Shown: positions 26,387 to 35,554, counted from the stretch's first letter. The stretch: DNA of 64,000 nt from Aestuariivivens insulae (GCF_022662195.1 NZ_JAKMCS010000003.1:62001-126000); one strand, 5' to 3'. Translations and numbers: made by a program. Notes: a model not told the origin generated them from the sequence alone.

Positions 26387-27087
26387 ACATAACCAATCTA
26401 CATAAAAAATTCAATAAAAATAAGGTGCTTAGCGGTGTAAACCTTGAGATTGATAACAGTGGCATTTTTGCTGTACTAGGACCTAACGGCTCTGGAAAAA
26501 CCACGCTTATTAAATCTATTTTGGGCATGGTAATTCCTAACAAAGGAAAAATAAGTGTCCTGGGAAAGGATATTAAACATAGTTCTGCGTATCGTCACCA
26601 AATTGATTATTTGCCACAAATAGCCAATTTCCCCAGTAATTTAAAGGTTAAAGAACTCATTAAAATGATTAAGGATTTACGAGGCAAAACCAAAATGGAC
26701 CTTGAACTTATTAAACGCTTTAAATTAGAACCTTTTTTAGACAAAAAATTGGGCACCTTATCTGGCGGAACAAAACAAAAAGTAAATATCGTCCTAACCT
26801 TCATGTTTGACAGCCCATTGATTATTTTAGACGAACCTACTACAGGGCTGGATCCAATTTCATTAATCCAATTAAAGGAACTTATCCAATCAGAAAAAAG
26901 TAAAGGAAAAACGATATTGATAACATCCCATATTATGAGTTTTGTAGAAGAGGTTTCCGATGAAATTGTATTTCTCTTGGAAGGACAAATTTATTTTAAG
27001 GGGTCTACCTCTGCTTTGAAAATTAAAACTAATGAACAAGATTTCGAACGTGCCATAGCATCAATACTTAAAGAAAATCATGCTTAA
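26380..27087 (+). CDS. nosF: NosF ABC-transporter ATPase
   Basis: The 235-residue ATPase has Walker A GPNGSGKTTL (about 34-43), signature LSGGTKQKV (about 127-135) and Walker B LIILDEPTTGLDP (about 147-159), and a switch histidine in ITSHIMSF. It powers the NosY channel for delivery of sulfur species in NosZ assembly. It overlaps nosD by 7 bp and nosY by 8 bp, consistent with translational coupling. Confidence 0.94.
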   Translation: MVNITNLHKKFNKNKVLSGVNLEIDNSGIFAVLGPNGSGKTTLIKSILGMVIPNKGKISVLGKDIKHSSAYRHQIDYLPQIANFPSNLKVKELIKMIKDLRGKTKMDLELIKRFKLEPFLDKKLGTLSGGTKQKVNIVLTFMFDSPLIILDEPTTGLDPISLIQLKELIQSEKSKGKTILITSHIMSFVEEVSDEIVFLLEGQIYFKGSTSALKIKTNEQDFERAIASILKENHA

Positions 27088-27862
27088 AATATTAAAATAC
27101 AGTTTTTTCGATCTCATGCGTAGCCGATGGAGCTATGTGTATTTTGCCTTCTATCTACTATTGGGCATTGTCTTGTTGTTTTTAAACAACGACCTCTCCA
27201 AAGCGGTCATCACGTTAATGAATGTTATCATTATACTTGTACCATTAATAGGTACTATTTTTGGCGTTATGTATTATTACAACTCTAAAGAATTTACCGA
27301 ATTGTTATTGGCACAACCCTTAAAACGGTCGTCCATCTTTCTCGGGCAGTATTTAGGTGTTGCCCTATCGCTGTCCATGAGCTTGATTTTGGGTTTGGGC
27401 ATCCCTTTTATTTTTTACGGTCTGTTCCAATCTTCTGCTATCTGGGATTTTTCACTCTTATTAGTTACAGGTACTTTTTTAACATTCATATTTACAGCAT
27501 TGGCTTTTAACATGGCACTTTCCAACGAAAATAAGATTAAAGGGTTTGGATATGCTATCCTGCTTTGGCTATTCTTTGCCATAATTTACGACGGCGTTTT
27601 TTTAATGTCCTTAATCTTGTTTGAAGATTACCCTTTAGATAAACTCTCCCTGGTTGGCACTATGCTAAATCCTATAGACCTATCTCGAACACTTATACTT
27701 TTAAAGTTGGATATATCGGCATTATTGGGATATACTGGCGCAATTTTTAAAAAGTTCTTTGGCACTAATTTTGGATTGATCACATCCCTTTCCATGTTAT
27801 CTCTTTGGGTGATCTTACCCGTTTTAAGAATTGTATTTAAAGCTAAACGGAAAGATTTTTAA
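27080..27862 (+). CDS. nosY: NosY ABC-transporter permease
   Basis: This 260-residue inner-membrane permease has six hydrophobic segments (about 17-35, 47-68, 92-115, 130-150, 160-185, 230-252), and EFTELLLAQPLKRSSIFLGQ between TM2 and TM3 matches the NosY/ABC-2 family. It pairs with NosF. It is the last gene of the nos group; the nirK promoter region begins about 45 bp later. Confidence 0.92.
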   Translation: MLKILKYSFFDLMRSRWSYVYFAFYLLLGIVLLFLNNDLSKAVITLMNVIIILVPLIGTIFGVMYYYNSKEFTELLLAQPLKRSSIFLGQYLGVALSLSMSLILGLGIPFIFYGLFQSSAIWDFSLLLVTGTFLTFIFTALAFNMALSNENKIKGFGYAILLWLFFAIIYDGVFLMSLILFEDYPLDKLSLVGTMLNPIDLSRTLILLKLDISALLGYTGAIFKKFFGTNFGLITSLSMLSLWVILPVLRIVFKAKRKDF

Positions 27863-27906
27863 GAACTTCCTTTTACAATAAACTTTCCTAAGAATTAGCA
27901 AATAAC

Positions 27907-27949
27907 TGACATAAGTCATGTTTTAATATGACCTTAACCTATATTTTTG
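27907..27949 (+). promoter_or_regulatory. FNR/DNR-like site and -7 box of nirK
   Basis: TGAC-ATAA-GTCA (27907-27918) is a perfect palindrome of the N4 Crp/FNR type. The -7 box TATTTTTG is at 27942-27949. The palindrome centre (27912.5) is 29.5 nt before the -7 box, the same distance as in the nos promoter. No -33 TTG is present. Confidence 0.6.
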
Positions 27950-27958
27950 TTTTAACAA

Positions 27959-27978
27959 AAAAGACAAATTTGTCTTTT
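27959..27978. promoter_or_regulatory. NsrR-like operator in the nirK leader
   Basis: A perfect 20-bp palindrome, AAAAGACAAA-TTTGTCTTTT, lies just past the expected transcription start. Its 16-bp core matches the palindrome in the rrf2 promoter (38185-38200) at 14 of 16 bases, so a shared repressor is likely. Confidence 0.6.
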
Positions 27979-28010
27979 ATTAAATTAACCATAACAAAAT
28001 CTAACGTACA

Positions 28011-29468
28011 ATGAAGGCTAAACTAAAATCAATAATAATGTCCTATACATTATTGGCTTCTATCTTATCGTTCACAGCATGTATTGATAATGAACAAAAG
28101 GAATATGCAGATGCCAGCACCATTCCTGTGAATAGAGAGATGGTTGCCGAATTAACTGCTCCACCAAATGTCCCCACACCTGTTGGTAGAAGAAAGGCAA
28201 AAAAACTTATTGTTAACATGGAGATTCTAGAAAAAGAAGGCACCATGACAGATGGAACAACCTATAATTACTGGACCTTTGGAGGTTCGGTCCCAGGAAG
28301 TTTTATAAGAACCAGGGTTGGTGACGAAGTAGAATTCACCCTAGCCAATCATCCAGATAATAAATTACCCCACAATATCGATTTACATGCAGTAACTGGG
28401 CCTGGTGGTGGCGCTACCTCATCTTTCGTTGCTCCAGGGCACGAGAAAAAATTCAGTTTTAAAACATTAAATGAAGGGTTATATGTTTACCATTGTGCAA
28501 CGGCTCCTGTAGGGATGCACATTGCCAATGGAATGTACGGATTAATATTGGTTGAACCGGATGGTGGTCTTCCTCCAGTGGATAAAGAATATTACATCAT
28601 GCAAGGGGATTTTTATACCAAAGGTGAAAATGGAGCGCCCGGTTTACAAGCATTCGATATGAAAAAAGCCGTTGATGAAGATGCCGATTATGTGGTATTT
28701 AATGGTAGTGTTGGCGCTTTAACAGGAGACAATGCCATAACGGCTAATGTTGGCGAAACCGTTCGTCTTTTTGTTGGTAACGGTGGCCCTAATTTAGTGT
28801 CTTCTTTCCATGTTATTGGTGAGATTTTTGACAAGGTTCATGTTGAAGGGGGCACAACCATTAACGAAAATGTTCAAACCACATTAATTCCTGCTGGAGG
28901 CGCCGCCATAGTCGAGTTTAGAGTTGATGTTCCAGGAACCTTTATCCTAGTAGACCACTCCATTTTTAGAGCCTTTAACAAAGGGGCCCTAGGCATGTTA
29001 AAGGTTGAAGGTAAAGAAAACAAAAAAATCTATTCTGGTGTTATACAAGAAGGCATTTATAATCCAGAAGGTGGCGGAATTCAAGTAATGCCAAACGGAA
29101 ATGGTAAAAAAGCTGAAGTAGCAACATCTAAAACCTTAGCTGAAAAAATGGAGGCAGGAAAGAAAATCTACATGCAAACCTGTTTTGCTTGCCATCAAGC
29201 CGAAGGTCAAGGCATTCCGAATGCATTTCCTCCTTTGGCAAACTCAGACTACTTAAATGCCGATGTTAATCGTGCCATTAATATTGTTCTTAAAGGAAAA
29301 ACCGGGGAAATAACCGTTAATGGCGAAACATACAATAGTGTTATGACTAGGCAAGCAATTAGCAATGAAGAAATAGCAGACGTATTGACCTATGTATATA
29401 ATTCATGGGGCAATAACAAAACCGTAGTAACAAAATCTCAAGTAGACCAAGTAAAAAGCGGTCACTAA
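28011..29468 (+). CDS. nirK: Copper nitrite reductase with fused cytochrome c domain
   Basis: This 485-residue lipoprotein (SFTAC, Cys24) reduces nitrite to NO. Two cupredoxin domains show the type 1/type 2 copper ligands in PHNIDLHAV and YVYHCATAPVGMHIANGM, the catalytic His in SSFHVIGE and the type 2 His in ILVDHSIFRA. After about residue 380 a class I cytochrome c domain follows, with CFACHQAEGQG and an axial Met in SVMTRQ. The fusion supplies electrons internally. ATG 28038 is an alternative start but would shorten the signal peptide. It is the first gene of the nir-nor operon. Confidence 0.95.
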   Translation: MKAKLKSIIMSYTLLASILSFTACIDNEQKEYADASTIPVNREMVAELTAPPNVPTPVGRRKAKKLIVNMEILEKEGTMTDGTTYNYWTFGGSVPGSFIRTRVGDEVEFTLANHPDNKLPHNIDLHAVTGPGGGATSSFVAPGHEKKFSFKTLNEGLYVYHCATAPVGMHIANGMYGLILVEPDGGLPPVDKEYYIMQGDFYTKGENGAPGLQAFDMKKAVDEDADYVVFNGSVGALTGDNAITANVGETVRLFVGNGGPNLVSSFHVIGEIFDKVHVEGGTTINENVQTTLIPAGGAAIVEFRVDVPGTFILVDHSIFRAFNKGALGMLKVEGKENKKIYSGVIQEGIYNPEGGGIQVMPNGNGKKAEVATSKTLAEKMEAGKKIYMQTCFACHQAEGQGIPNAFPPLANSDYLNADVNRAINIVLKGKTGEITVNGETYNSVMTRQAISNEEIADVLTYVYNSWGNNKTVVTKSQVDQVKSGH

Positions 29469-29480
29469 ACACTATTTAAA

Positions 29481-30257
29481 ATGAAAACCATTTTCAGATT
29501 GATAATTTGTCTAATCACCATTGGTACATACCATGCAAATGGTCAATCTGAAATGGTTACCATTAAGGGAGGCACTTATATTCCACTGTATGGGAGGGAT
29601 TCACTTAAAGTTACCATTTCAAATTTTCAAATGGATGTTTACCCAGTAAACAATTTAGAATATTTGGAGTTCGTAAAAAAACACCCTAAATGGCAACGCT
29701 CACAAGTAAAAAAACTATTTGCAGACAAAAGCTATTTAACATATTGGAGGTCTGATACAGAGCTAGGAAGCAACCAATTACCAAAAGCGCCAATTACAAA
29801 CATCTCTTGGTTTGCCGCTAAAGATTATTGCGAATGCCAAGGAAAAAGGTTACCCACCATAGACGAATGGGAATATGTAGCCATGGCAAACCAAACATTG
29901 CCAGATGCCAGGCAATTAAAAACCTATAACACATTTATTTTAAGCTGGTATGAAAAACCAAAGACAGATAACAATACTGTTGGTTCAACCTTTAAAAATT
30001 ATTGGAATGTGTACGACCTTCATGGTTTGGTTTGGGAATGGACACTCGATTTCAACTCGGTATTAGTGTCTGGTGAATCCAGAAAAGATGTCGATAAAGA
30101 CACTAATTTATTCTGCGGAAGCGCTGCCGTTGGCGCCACAGACCTCATGAACTATGCGGCATTTATGAGGTATGCCATACGGGGCAGTTTAAAAGCCAAA
30201 TACACGATGAAAAATTTAGGATTTCGTTGTGTGAAAGATATAGATAAAAACCTGTAA
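29481..30257 (+). CDS. nirV: NirV-like formylglycine-generating-enzyme-fold protein
   Basis: This 258-residue protein has a signal peptide (cleavage near ANGQS) and an FGE-sulfatase/SUMF1 domain: MVTIKGGTYIPLYG (about 25), NISWFAAKDYCECQGKRLP (about 108-126), IDEWEY, and a C-terminal RYAIRGSLKAK...GFRC. NirV proteins of this fold accompany nirK in many denitrifiers; their exact role is unsettled. It starts 12 bp after nirK. Whether it has oxidase cysteines is unclear. Confidence 0.82.
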   Translation: MKTIFRLIICLITIGTYHANGQSEMVTIKGGTYIPLYGRDSLKVTISNFQMDVYPVNNLEYLEFVKKHPKWQRSQVKKLFADKSYLTYWRSDTELGSNQLPKAPITNISWFAAKDYCECQGKRLPTIDEWEYVAMANQTLPDARQLKTYNTFILSWYEKPKTDNNTVGSTFKNYWNVYDLHGLVWEWTLDFNSVLVSGESRKDVDKDTNLFCGSAAVGATDLMNYAAFMRYAIRGSLKAKYTMKNLGFRCVKDIDKNL

Positions 30258-30261
30258 ACGC

Positions 30262-30978
30262 ATGAAAACTATATACACTCTTTTGGTATTTGCAATTACA
30301 TTAACCGTTCTAAGTTGCAAAACCAATAACGAAACAAAACAAGAATTGGCAGAGACTTATCAGTGTCCCATGCTATGTGAAGATAATAAAACTTATAGTG
30401 ATTTTGGAAGCTGTCCTGTATGTAAGATGGATTTAAAACGCATTGAGACATCTTCAAAATTAGCCATGAATCAAAATACGTTTTCAGAAGAATCTATTTT
30501 CAACCTAACCAGTTCATGGCATACCGAAGAAGGTGAAGTTATTCAGCTTAAAGATTTAAAGGGCAAAACCTTGGTTATGGTCATGATTTACACAACCTGT
30601 AAGGCTGCTTGCCCACGACTGGTTGCCGATATGCGAAATATTGAAGCACAAATCCCCAAAAACCAGCTTGAGAATGCACACTTCGTTTTGGTAAGTATCG
30701 ACCCAAAAACAGATACCCCAGAACGCTTAAAAAGCTTTGCCAAGGAAAACTTTATGGATGGTGACCATTGGACTTTTTTACAAGGCTCCGAAAGTAGCGT
30801 ACGTGAATTTGCCAATGTATTGGCCGTAAAATACAAACAAATATCTCCCATGGATTTTTCACATTCCAATATTATAAGTGTCTTTAATCCAAAAGGTGAA
30901 CTGGCACACCAACAAGAAGGGTTGGGCGTAGATAATAAAGAAACCGTACAATCCATTCTGGAACTAACAAGTAAATAG
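30262..30978 (+). CDS. SCO/SenC-family copper chaperone with N-terminal metal-binding domain
   Basis: This 238-residue lipoprotein (VLSC, Cys19) has a small heavy-metal-binding domain (YQCPMLCEDNKTY and CPVCKMDLK, about 34-60) followed by a thioredoxin-like SCO domain with CKAACP (about 113-118) and a conserved His in FSHSNIIS. It probably inserts copper into NirK or supports oxidase/reductase maturation under denitrifying conditions. It lies 4 bp after nirV and 24 bp before norC. Confidence 0.88.
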   Translation: MKTIYTLLVFAITLTVLSCKTNNETKQELAETYQCPMLCEDNKTYSDFGSCPVCKMDLKRIETSSKLAMNQNTFSEESIFNLTSSWHTEEGEVIQLKDLKGKTLVMVMIYTTCKAACPRLVADMRNIEAQIPKNQLENAHFVLVSIDPKTDTPERLKSFAKENFMDGDHWTFLQGSESSVREFANVLAVKYKQISPMDFSHSNIISVFNPKGELAHQQEGLGVDNKETVQSILELTSK

Positions 30979-31002
30979 AATTCTAACTAAAAACAAGTAA
31001 AT

Positions 31003-31437
31003 ATGCTATCAAAAAAACAAGCACGCGTATTTTTTCTGGGAGGAACAGCTGTTACCTTCCTTATATTTATTGGGCTTACCATTTTTTCTTTTGGTAAATC
31101 GCAAGACCAATCCAATAATGAAGACATTACAGACGCCGTAGTAAGAGGTAAAAACCTATGGGAAGCTAATAACTGTATGGGGTGCCACACCATTTTAGGT
31201 GAGGGCGCTTATTATGCGCCAGAGCTAACAAAAGTTGTAGAGCGTAGAGGTGAAGGCTATATAAAAGCCGTATTGACTACACCTGTAGATTGGGCTCCAA
31301 ATGGCAGAAAAATGGTGGCCTATGGTTTTTCGCAAGAAGAAGCCGCCGATTTAATCGCCTTTTTTAATTGGATAGGCAACATCGATTTAAACGGGTTCGA
31401 TACCGTAGTATCCCCATTAGCCGAAGATAACAACTAA
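31003..31437 (+). CDS. norC: Nitric-oxide reductase cytochrome c subunit
   Basis: This 144-residue protein has one N-terminal TM anchor (about 10-29) and one periplasmic cytochrome c domain with haem motif CMGCH (about 60-64). The family segment GEGAYYAPELTKV follows, with an axial Met in GRKMVAYGF. NorC passes electrons to NorB. It is 14 bp upstream of norB. Confidence 0.95.
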   Translation: MLSKKQARVFFLGGTAVTFLIFIGLTIFSFGKSQDQSNNEDITDAVVRGKNLWEANNCMGCHTILGEGAYYAPELTKVVERRGEGYIKAVLTTPVDWAPNGRKMVAYGFSQEEAADLIAFFNWIGNIDLNGFDTVVSPLAEDNN

Positions 31438-31451
31438 TCTAAATTGATATT

Positions 31452-32795
31452 ATGAAATATAAATCACAAAAAGTAGCGTATTGGTTTTTTGCCCTGTCCA
31501 TGTTGTTGTTTGGGCTTCAAATTGTTTATGGCTTTATCATGGGGTTCGCCCATGCAGGCTTTGACAACCTTCATGGTATTATACCATTTAACACAGCAAG
31601 AGCAGTCCACACTAACCTTTTGGTAGTATGGTTATTATCAGGGTTTATGGGAGCTGCCTATTACATTATTCCAGAAGAGGCCCAACGTGAGTTGGTAAAC
31701 GTAAAATTAGCTTACGTGCAATTAATAAGCTTAGCCGTAGTAGGCGTTATAGCAATTGTTGGTTATCATTTTAACTACTGGGAAGGACGTAAGTTTTTGG
31801 AAATCCCAAGGCCTTTGGATTACTTGGTGGTAGTAAACGTACTCCTGTTTTTGGGATTAATTTTAGCCACCCTCTTTAAAGGTAAACGAAAAACCACAAC
31901 CGCATTGGTACTATCCATGGGATTATTATTTGCGGCCTTATTATACTTACCGGGCATGTTGCCATTCGACAGTCAAGTAAAAGACTCTTTCTTTAGGTGG
32001 TGGGTAGTTCACTTATGGGTAGAAGGTGTTTGGGAATTAATTATGGGTGGTATCCTATCGTTCCTATTAATAAAATTAACCGGGGTAGATAGAGAGGTTA
32101 TAGAAAAATGGCTATACGTAATTGTTGGTCTTACCTTCTTATCTGGAGTTTTGGGTACAGGCCACCATTATTACTACATTGGCGTTAACAAAATTTGGTT
32201 GATTGTTGGCGGTATTTTTTCCGCCTTAGAGCCTTTGGCATTTTTGGCAATGGCCCTATTCGCTGTTAACATGTATAGAAAGGGTGAAAAGAAACATCCA
32301 AATAAATTAGCGCTCTATTGGACACTTGGAGCTGCCATAGTATCATTTATAGGTGCTGGATTATTGGGCTTCGCACACACCTTACCACAAACAAACATAT
32401 ATACCCACGGGACACTTGTAACTGCTATGCATGGCCACTTGGCTTTCTGGGGAGCTTATGCCATGATTGTTTTAGCCATTATTAGCTATAGTTTACCAAA
32501 CATGACCGGTAGAAAATTATATGAAAGCACACGTGGTAGAGTTGCTTTTTGGCTATCGAACATAGGTATTATTGGTATGACCGTAGCCTTTGGTGTAGCG
32601 GGCGTTGCCCAGGTCTATTTAGAACGTAAGTTTAAAATGGAATTCATGGCCGTACAAAAGGAAATTGAAATTCATTTCATTGTTCTCATCCTATGTGCCA
32701 CACTATTCTTAACAGGTATTATTGCCTACATGATAGACTTTTATAAACATGGCAAGCCTACAGATGAAGCTTTAGTCAATACAAACGCCCAATAA
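31452..32795 (+). CDS. norB: Nitric-oxide reductase large subunit, cNor type
   Basis: This 447-residue, about 12-TM haem-copper oxidase relative reduces two NO to N2O. Haem and FeB ligands are visible: HTNLLVVW (haem b), VVHLWVEGVWE (His and the conserved Glu), TGHHYYYIG (HH) and HGHLAFWGAY (HxH). The length and the neighbouring norC indicate the cytochrome-c-dependent form, not quinol-dependent qNor. A hairpin lies between it and norQ. Confidence 0.95.
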   Translation: MKYKSQKVAYWFFALSMLLFGLQIVYGFIMGFAHAGFDNLHGIIPFNTARAVHTNLLVVWLLSGFMGAAYYIIPEEAQRELVNVKLAYVQLISLAVVGVIAIVGYHFNYWEGRKFLEIPRPLDYLVVVNVLLFLGLILATLFKGKRKTTTALVLSMGLLFAALLYLPGMLPFDSQVKDSFFRWWVVHLWVEGVWELIMGGILSFLLIKLTGVDREVIEKWLYVIVGLTFLSGVLGTGHHYYYIGVNKIWLIVGGIFSALEPLAFLAMALFAVNMYRKGEKKHPNKLALYWTLGAAIVSFIGAGLLGFAHTLPQTNIYTHGTLVTAMHGHLAFWGAYAMIVLAIISYSLPNMTGRKLYESTRGRVAFWLSNIGIIGMTVAFGVAGVAQVYLERKFKMEFMAVQKEIEIHFIVLILCATLFLTGIIAYMIDFYKHGKPTDEALVNTNAQ

Positions 32796-32832
32796 AATAT
32801 TAAAACAAAAGCCTAAGACTAACTCAATGGAG

Positions 32833-32873
32833 CCCGCATTACCTGAAATCCATATGTAATGCGGGTATCTTTT
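32833..32873 (+). terminator. Hairpin between norB and norQ
   Basis: CCCGCATTAC (32833-32842) and GTAATGCGGG (32856-32865) are perfectly complementary, followed by TATCTTTT. This is probably a partial terminator or mRNA-stability element that lowers norQD expression relative to norCB. Confidence 0.65.
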
Positions 32874-32886
32874 AAACAAATACAAG

Positions 32887-33660
32887 ATGCATATTCCATA
32901 TTATCGTGCTATAGCCAAGGAACATGAAGTGTTTGAACACGCCTATACCTGTAAAATACCTTTCCTGTTGAAAGGCCCAACTGGAACTGGAAAATCTAGG
33001 TTTATAGAACATATGGCCTATAAGCTAAAAACAAAACTGATAACCATATCGTGCCATGAAGAAACCTCTTCAACCGATTTAATTGGTCGTTTTATCTTAA
33101 AAGGAGCAGAAACCATATGGTTGGACGGCCCCTTGACAACAGCCATTAAAGAAGGCCATATTTTGTATCTCGATGAAATTGCAGAAGCACGACCCGATGT
33201 GATAGTTGCCATTCACTCCCTTACCGATCACCGGCGTGAATTATTTATAGATAAGCTTGGAGAAACCATAAAGGCGCACCCAGATTTTATGTTAGTAGCT
33301 TCATTCAATCCTGGCTATCAACGAGGCTTTAAAGAATTAAAACCTTCCACCCGACAACGTTTTGCTGCCATATCATTCCATTATCCCGAAGCAAAAATAG
33401 AAACCGAAATTTTAGTTTCCGAAACAGGTATTGAAAATGATGTTGCCAAAAAACTGGTAAACATTGCAACCAAAATTAGAAACCTTACTGAATTGGGTCT
33501 AACAGAAACCGTTTCTACAAGGTTATTGGTCGATGCCGCTAAATTAATCCATGCTGGTTTGCCAAAACGATTGGCAGTTCATGTTGCAATTGTTGAACCT
33601 CTAACGGACGATTTGGAAGTTATACAAGCACTTAAGGATTTAAGTGATTTAATGATCTAA
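32887..33660 (+). CDS. norQ: NorQ/CbbQ-type MoxR AAA+ ATPase
   Basis: This 257-residue ATPase has Walker A GPTGTGKSRF (about 29-38), Walker B ILYLDEIAEARPD (about 94-106) and sensor ASFNPGYQRG (about 138-147). NorQ works with NorD to insert the non-haem iron into NorB. The gene follows the hairpin and precedes norD by 118 bp of repeat-rich DNA. Confidence 0.92.
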   Translation: MHIPYYRAIAKEHEVFEHAYTCKIPFLLKGPTGTGKSRFIEHMAYKLKTKLITISCHEETSSTDLIGRFILKGAETIWLDGPLTTAIKEGHILYLDEIAEARPDVIVAIHSLTDHRRELFIDKLGETIKAHPDFMLVASFNPGYQRGFKELKPSTRQRFAAISFHYPEAKIETEILVSETGIENDVAKKLVNIATKIRNLTELGLTETVSTRLLVDAAKLIHAGLPKRLAVHVAIVEPLTDDLEVIQALKDLSDLMI

Positions 33661-33719
33661 CCATCAGTAGGCAGTTAACAGTCGCAGTAAGCAGGAAAAT
33701 ATACCCCCTGCAACGAACT

Positions 33720-33778
33720 ACTGAACACTGAACACTGAATACTGAATACTGAGTACTGAATACTGAGTACTGAATACT
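33720..33778. repeat. Heptanucleotide tandem repeat before norD
   Basis: Eight 7-bp units run head to tail (ACTGAAC twice, ACTGAAT five times in all and ACTGAGT twice, interleaved; the last unit is partial) and abut the ATG of norD. Upstream, 33663-33695 is also repetitive (CAGTAGGCAGTTAACAGTCG). Confidence 0.85.
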
Positions 33779-35554
33779 ATGTTTGAATTTGAACCAGATG
33801 AGTATATTTTCACCAAGTTTGCTTTCTTCTTTAAAAAACGACAAAAAGTTAAGGAAGCAGAACTTGTCTATGCCGTTAATTTAAACCACATAAAGCCAAG
33901 GCTCACTATCTTGGCTCGTGCCATTACAGGTGAAGCTATAGAAATTTTTGAAGCTGAGCGCGAAGGCGGCTACCGCAACAATAATTTCTTTTTGCCTGCA
34001 CGTTTTTCCGAATTTAAAACTGTTGAAGAAAATATTGCCTTTTATCTATTTCGGGTGTTGTACTTATCGGTTCAAAAAAAATTGAACCTTAATTGGAACA
34101 CTACCTTAGATTACGATACCAAGACTTCACAACAAAAGGCTATTGAGACATCAGACAAGGTATTGTCTATTTTATTTGAGCAATTTCCAGTTACCAAATC
34201 ATACCACAAAGCCTTTACAGCCTTTTATAAAGCAAAAGCCACCAATAACAAACCAGCAGACTTTAGTTTTATTTATGGCAAGTGGATGAAAAACGACATT
34301 AAGGACAATCGTATGGAACGCTTGGAAAACTTTTCAGACAAAGTAAAAAAAGCCCAAGAAGAACAAGCTAAAACCATTATAAAATCGAAAGCGGTAGAAG
34401 AAATTATTTCAGTGCAAATCGACCAGAAGCAAATGGAAGATGCCGTTTTACAACATCAATTTGAAAAGGTAGAAACTGCCGAAGAATTTGGCGGAAATTT
34501 TAGGGATATGGATGGTGATGACGACCTTGATGACCACTCGAATGCTCTGGACGAAATAAACATGAAGTATACGGTTCGCGTTGACGATATGGCGCATTCG
34601 GTTTACCAAGCCGATTTTATTGAAAACACGACCATTGCTGAAAGTGCCGAAAGCCAAAGCAACGATTATTATATTAGTTACGACGAGTGGAATTACACCA
34701 ATAGAACCTATAAAGAAAATTATTGCAAAGTTTATCCCAAAGCACCCTCCAAGATCGATACTGCCTTTTACAAAAAGACCTTATACGACAACCGTTCAAC
34801 GTTAATGGGTTTACGTAAAATGCTAACTACCGTAAATAACAAATACCAGCAACAACGTAGGCAACCACAAGGTGAGGAACTTGATATTGATGCCATTACA
34901 GATTTATTTACCGATATTAAATCGGGGCACACCCCTTCAGAAAACATCTACCTCTCCAAAAGAAAAAAAGAGAAAGACCTGTCCATATTACTGCTTCTAG
35001 ATATAAGCTTATCCAGTGATGGCTATGCCGCTGGCAACCGAATTATTGACGTTGAAAAACAAGTATCAATCCTTTTCGGAGAAATTTTAAATGAGTTTAA
35101 CATCGATTTTTCTATCGACTGCTTTTATTCCAAAACCCGTAACCATTCCAGTTATTTAACCTTGAAAGGATTCGATGAAAGTTGGAATACCGCTAAACAC
35201 AAAGTAGGAGGCATAGAACCTAGTGGCTATACACGCATTGGGGCGGCTTTACGACACTCTGGTGCATTACTTGATAAACGTAACACCAAAAACAAATGGG
35301 TCATTTTAATATCGGACGGCAAACCAAACGACTACGACAAATACGAAGGCAAATACGGTATTAACGATGTAAAACAAGCACTTCGCGAATTGAATGAGCG
35401 TCAAATAAATTCGTATGCTTTGGCCATTGAAGCCCAGGCCAAATACTATCTACCCCAAATGTTTGGCCAAAACCACTACCAAATACTCACAAACCCCACA
35501 GAGCTGTTACAATCGTTGGTAAAGCTCTATGAAAAAATTAAACATCAGTCTTGA
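33779..35554 (+). CDS. norD: NorD von Willebrand A-domain protein
   Basis: This 591-residue protein ends in a VWA domain with the MIDAS motif LLLLDISLSSDG (about 401-412) and conserved GGIEPSGYTRIGAALRHSGA and ILISDGKPNDYDKY segments. The N-terminal and middle parts are charged, with an acidic stretch (about 240-262). NorD pairs with the AAA+ protein NorQ to activate NorCB. It is the last gene of the operon. The ATG at 33779 directly follows the heptad repeats; translation from a different start would lose little. Confidence 0.93.
   Translation: MFEFEPDEYIFTKFAFFFKKRQKVKEAELVYAVNLNHIKPRLTILARAITGEAIEIFEAEREGGYRNNNFFLPARFSEFKTVEENIAFYLFRVLYLSVQKKLNLNWNTTLDYDTKTSQQKAIETSDKVLSILFEQFPVTKSYHKAFTAFYKAKATNNKPADFSFIYGKWMKNDIKDNRMERLENFSDKVKKAQEEQAKTIIKSKAVEEIISVQIDQKQMEDAVLQHQFEKVETAEEFGGNFRDMDGDDDLDDHSNALDEINMKYTVRVDDMAHSVYQADFIENTTIAESAESQSNDYYISYDEWNYTNRTYKENYCKVYPKAPSKIDTAFYKKTLYDNRSTLMGLRKMLTTVNNKYQQQRRQPQGEELDIDAITDLFTDIKSGHTPSENIYLSKRKKEKDLSILLLLDISLSSDGYAAGNRIIDVEKQVSILFGEILNEFNIDFSIDCFYSKTRNHSSYLTLKGFDESWNTAKHKVGGIEPSGYTRIGAALRHSGALLDKRNTKNKWVILISDGKPNDYDKYEGKYGINDVKQALRELNERQINSYALAIEAQAKYYLPQMFGQNHYQILTNPTELLQSLVKLYEKIKHQS

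Noticed and set aside
27959-27978. The nirK leader palindrome as a terminator
   Set aside because: It is AT-rich with no free loop, precedes nirK and matches the rrf2 palindrome, so an operator is more likely.
33661-33778. CRISPR-like array
   Set aside because: The repeats are 7-bp direct units without spacers; no cas genes are present.
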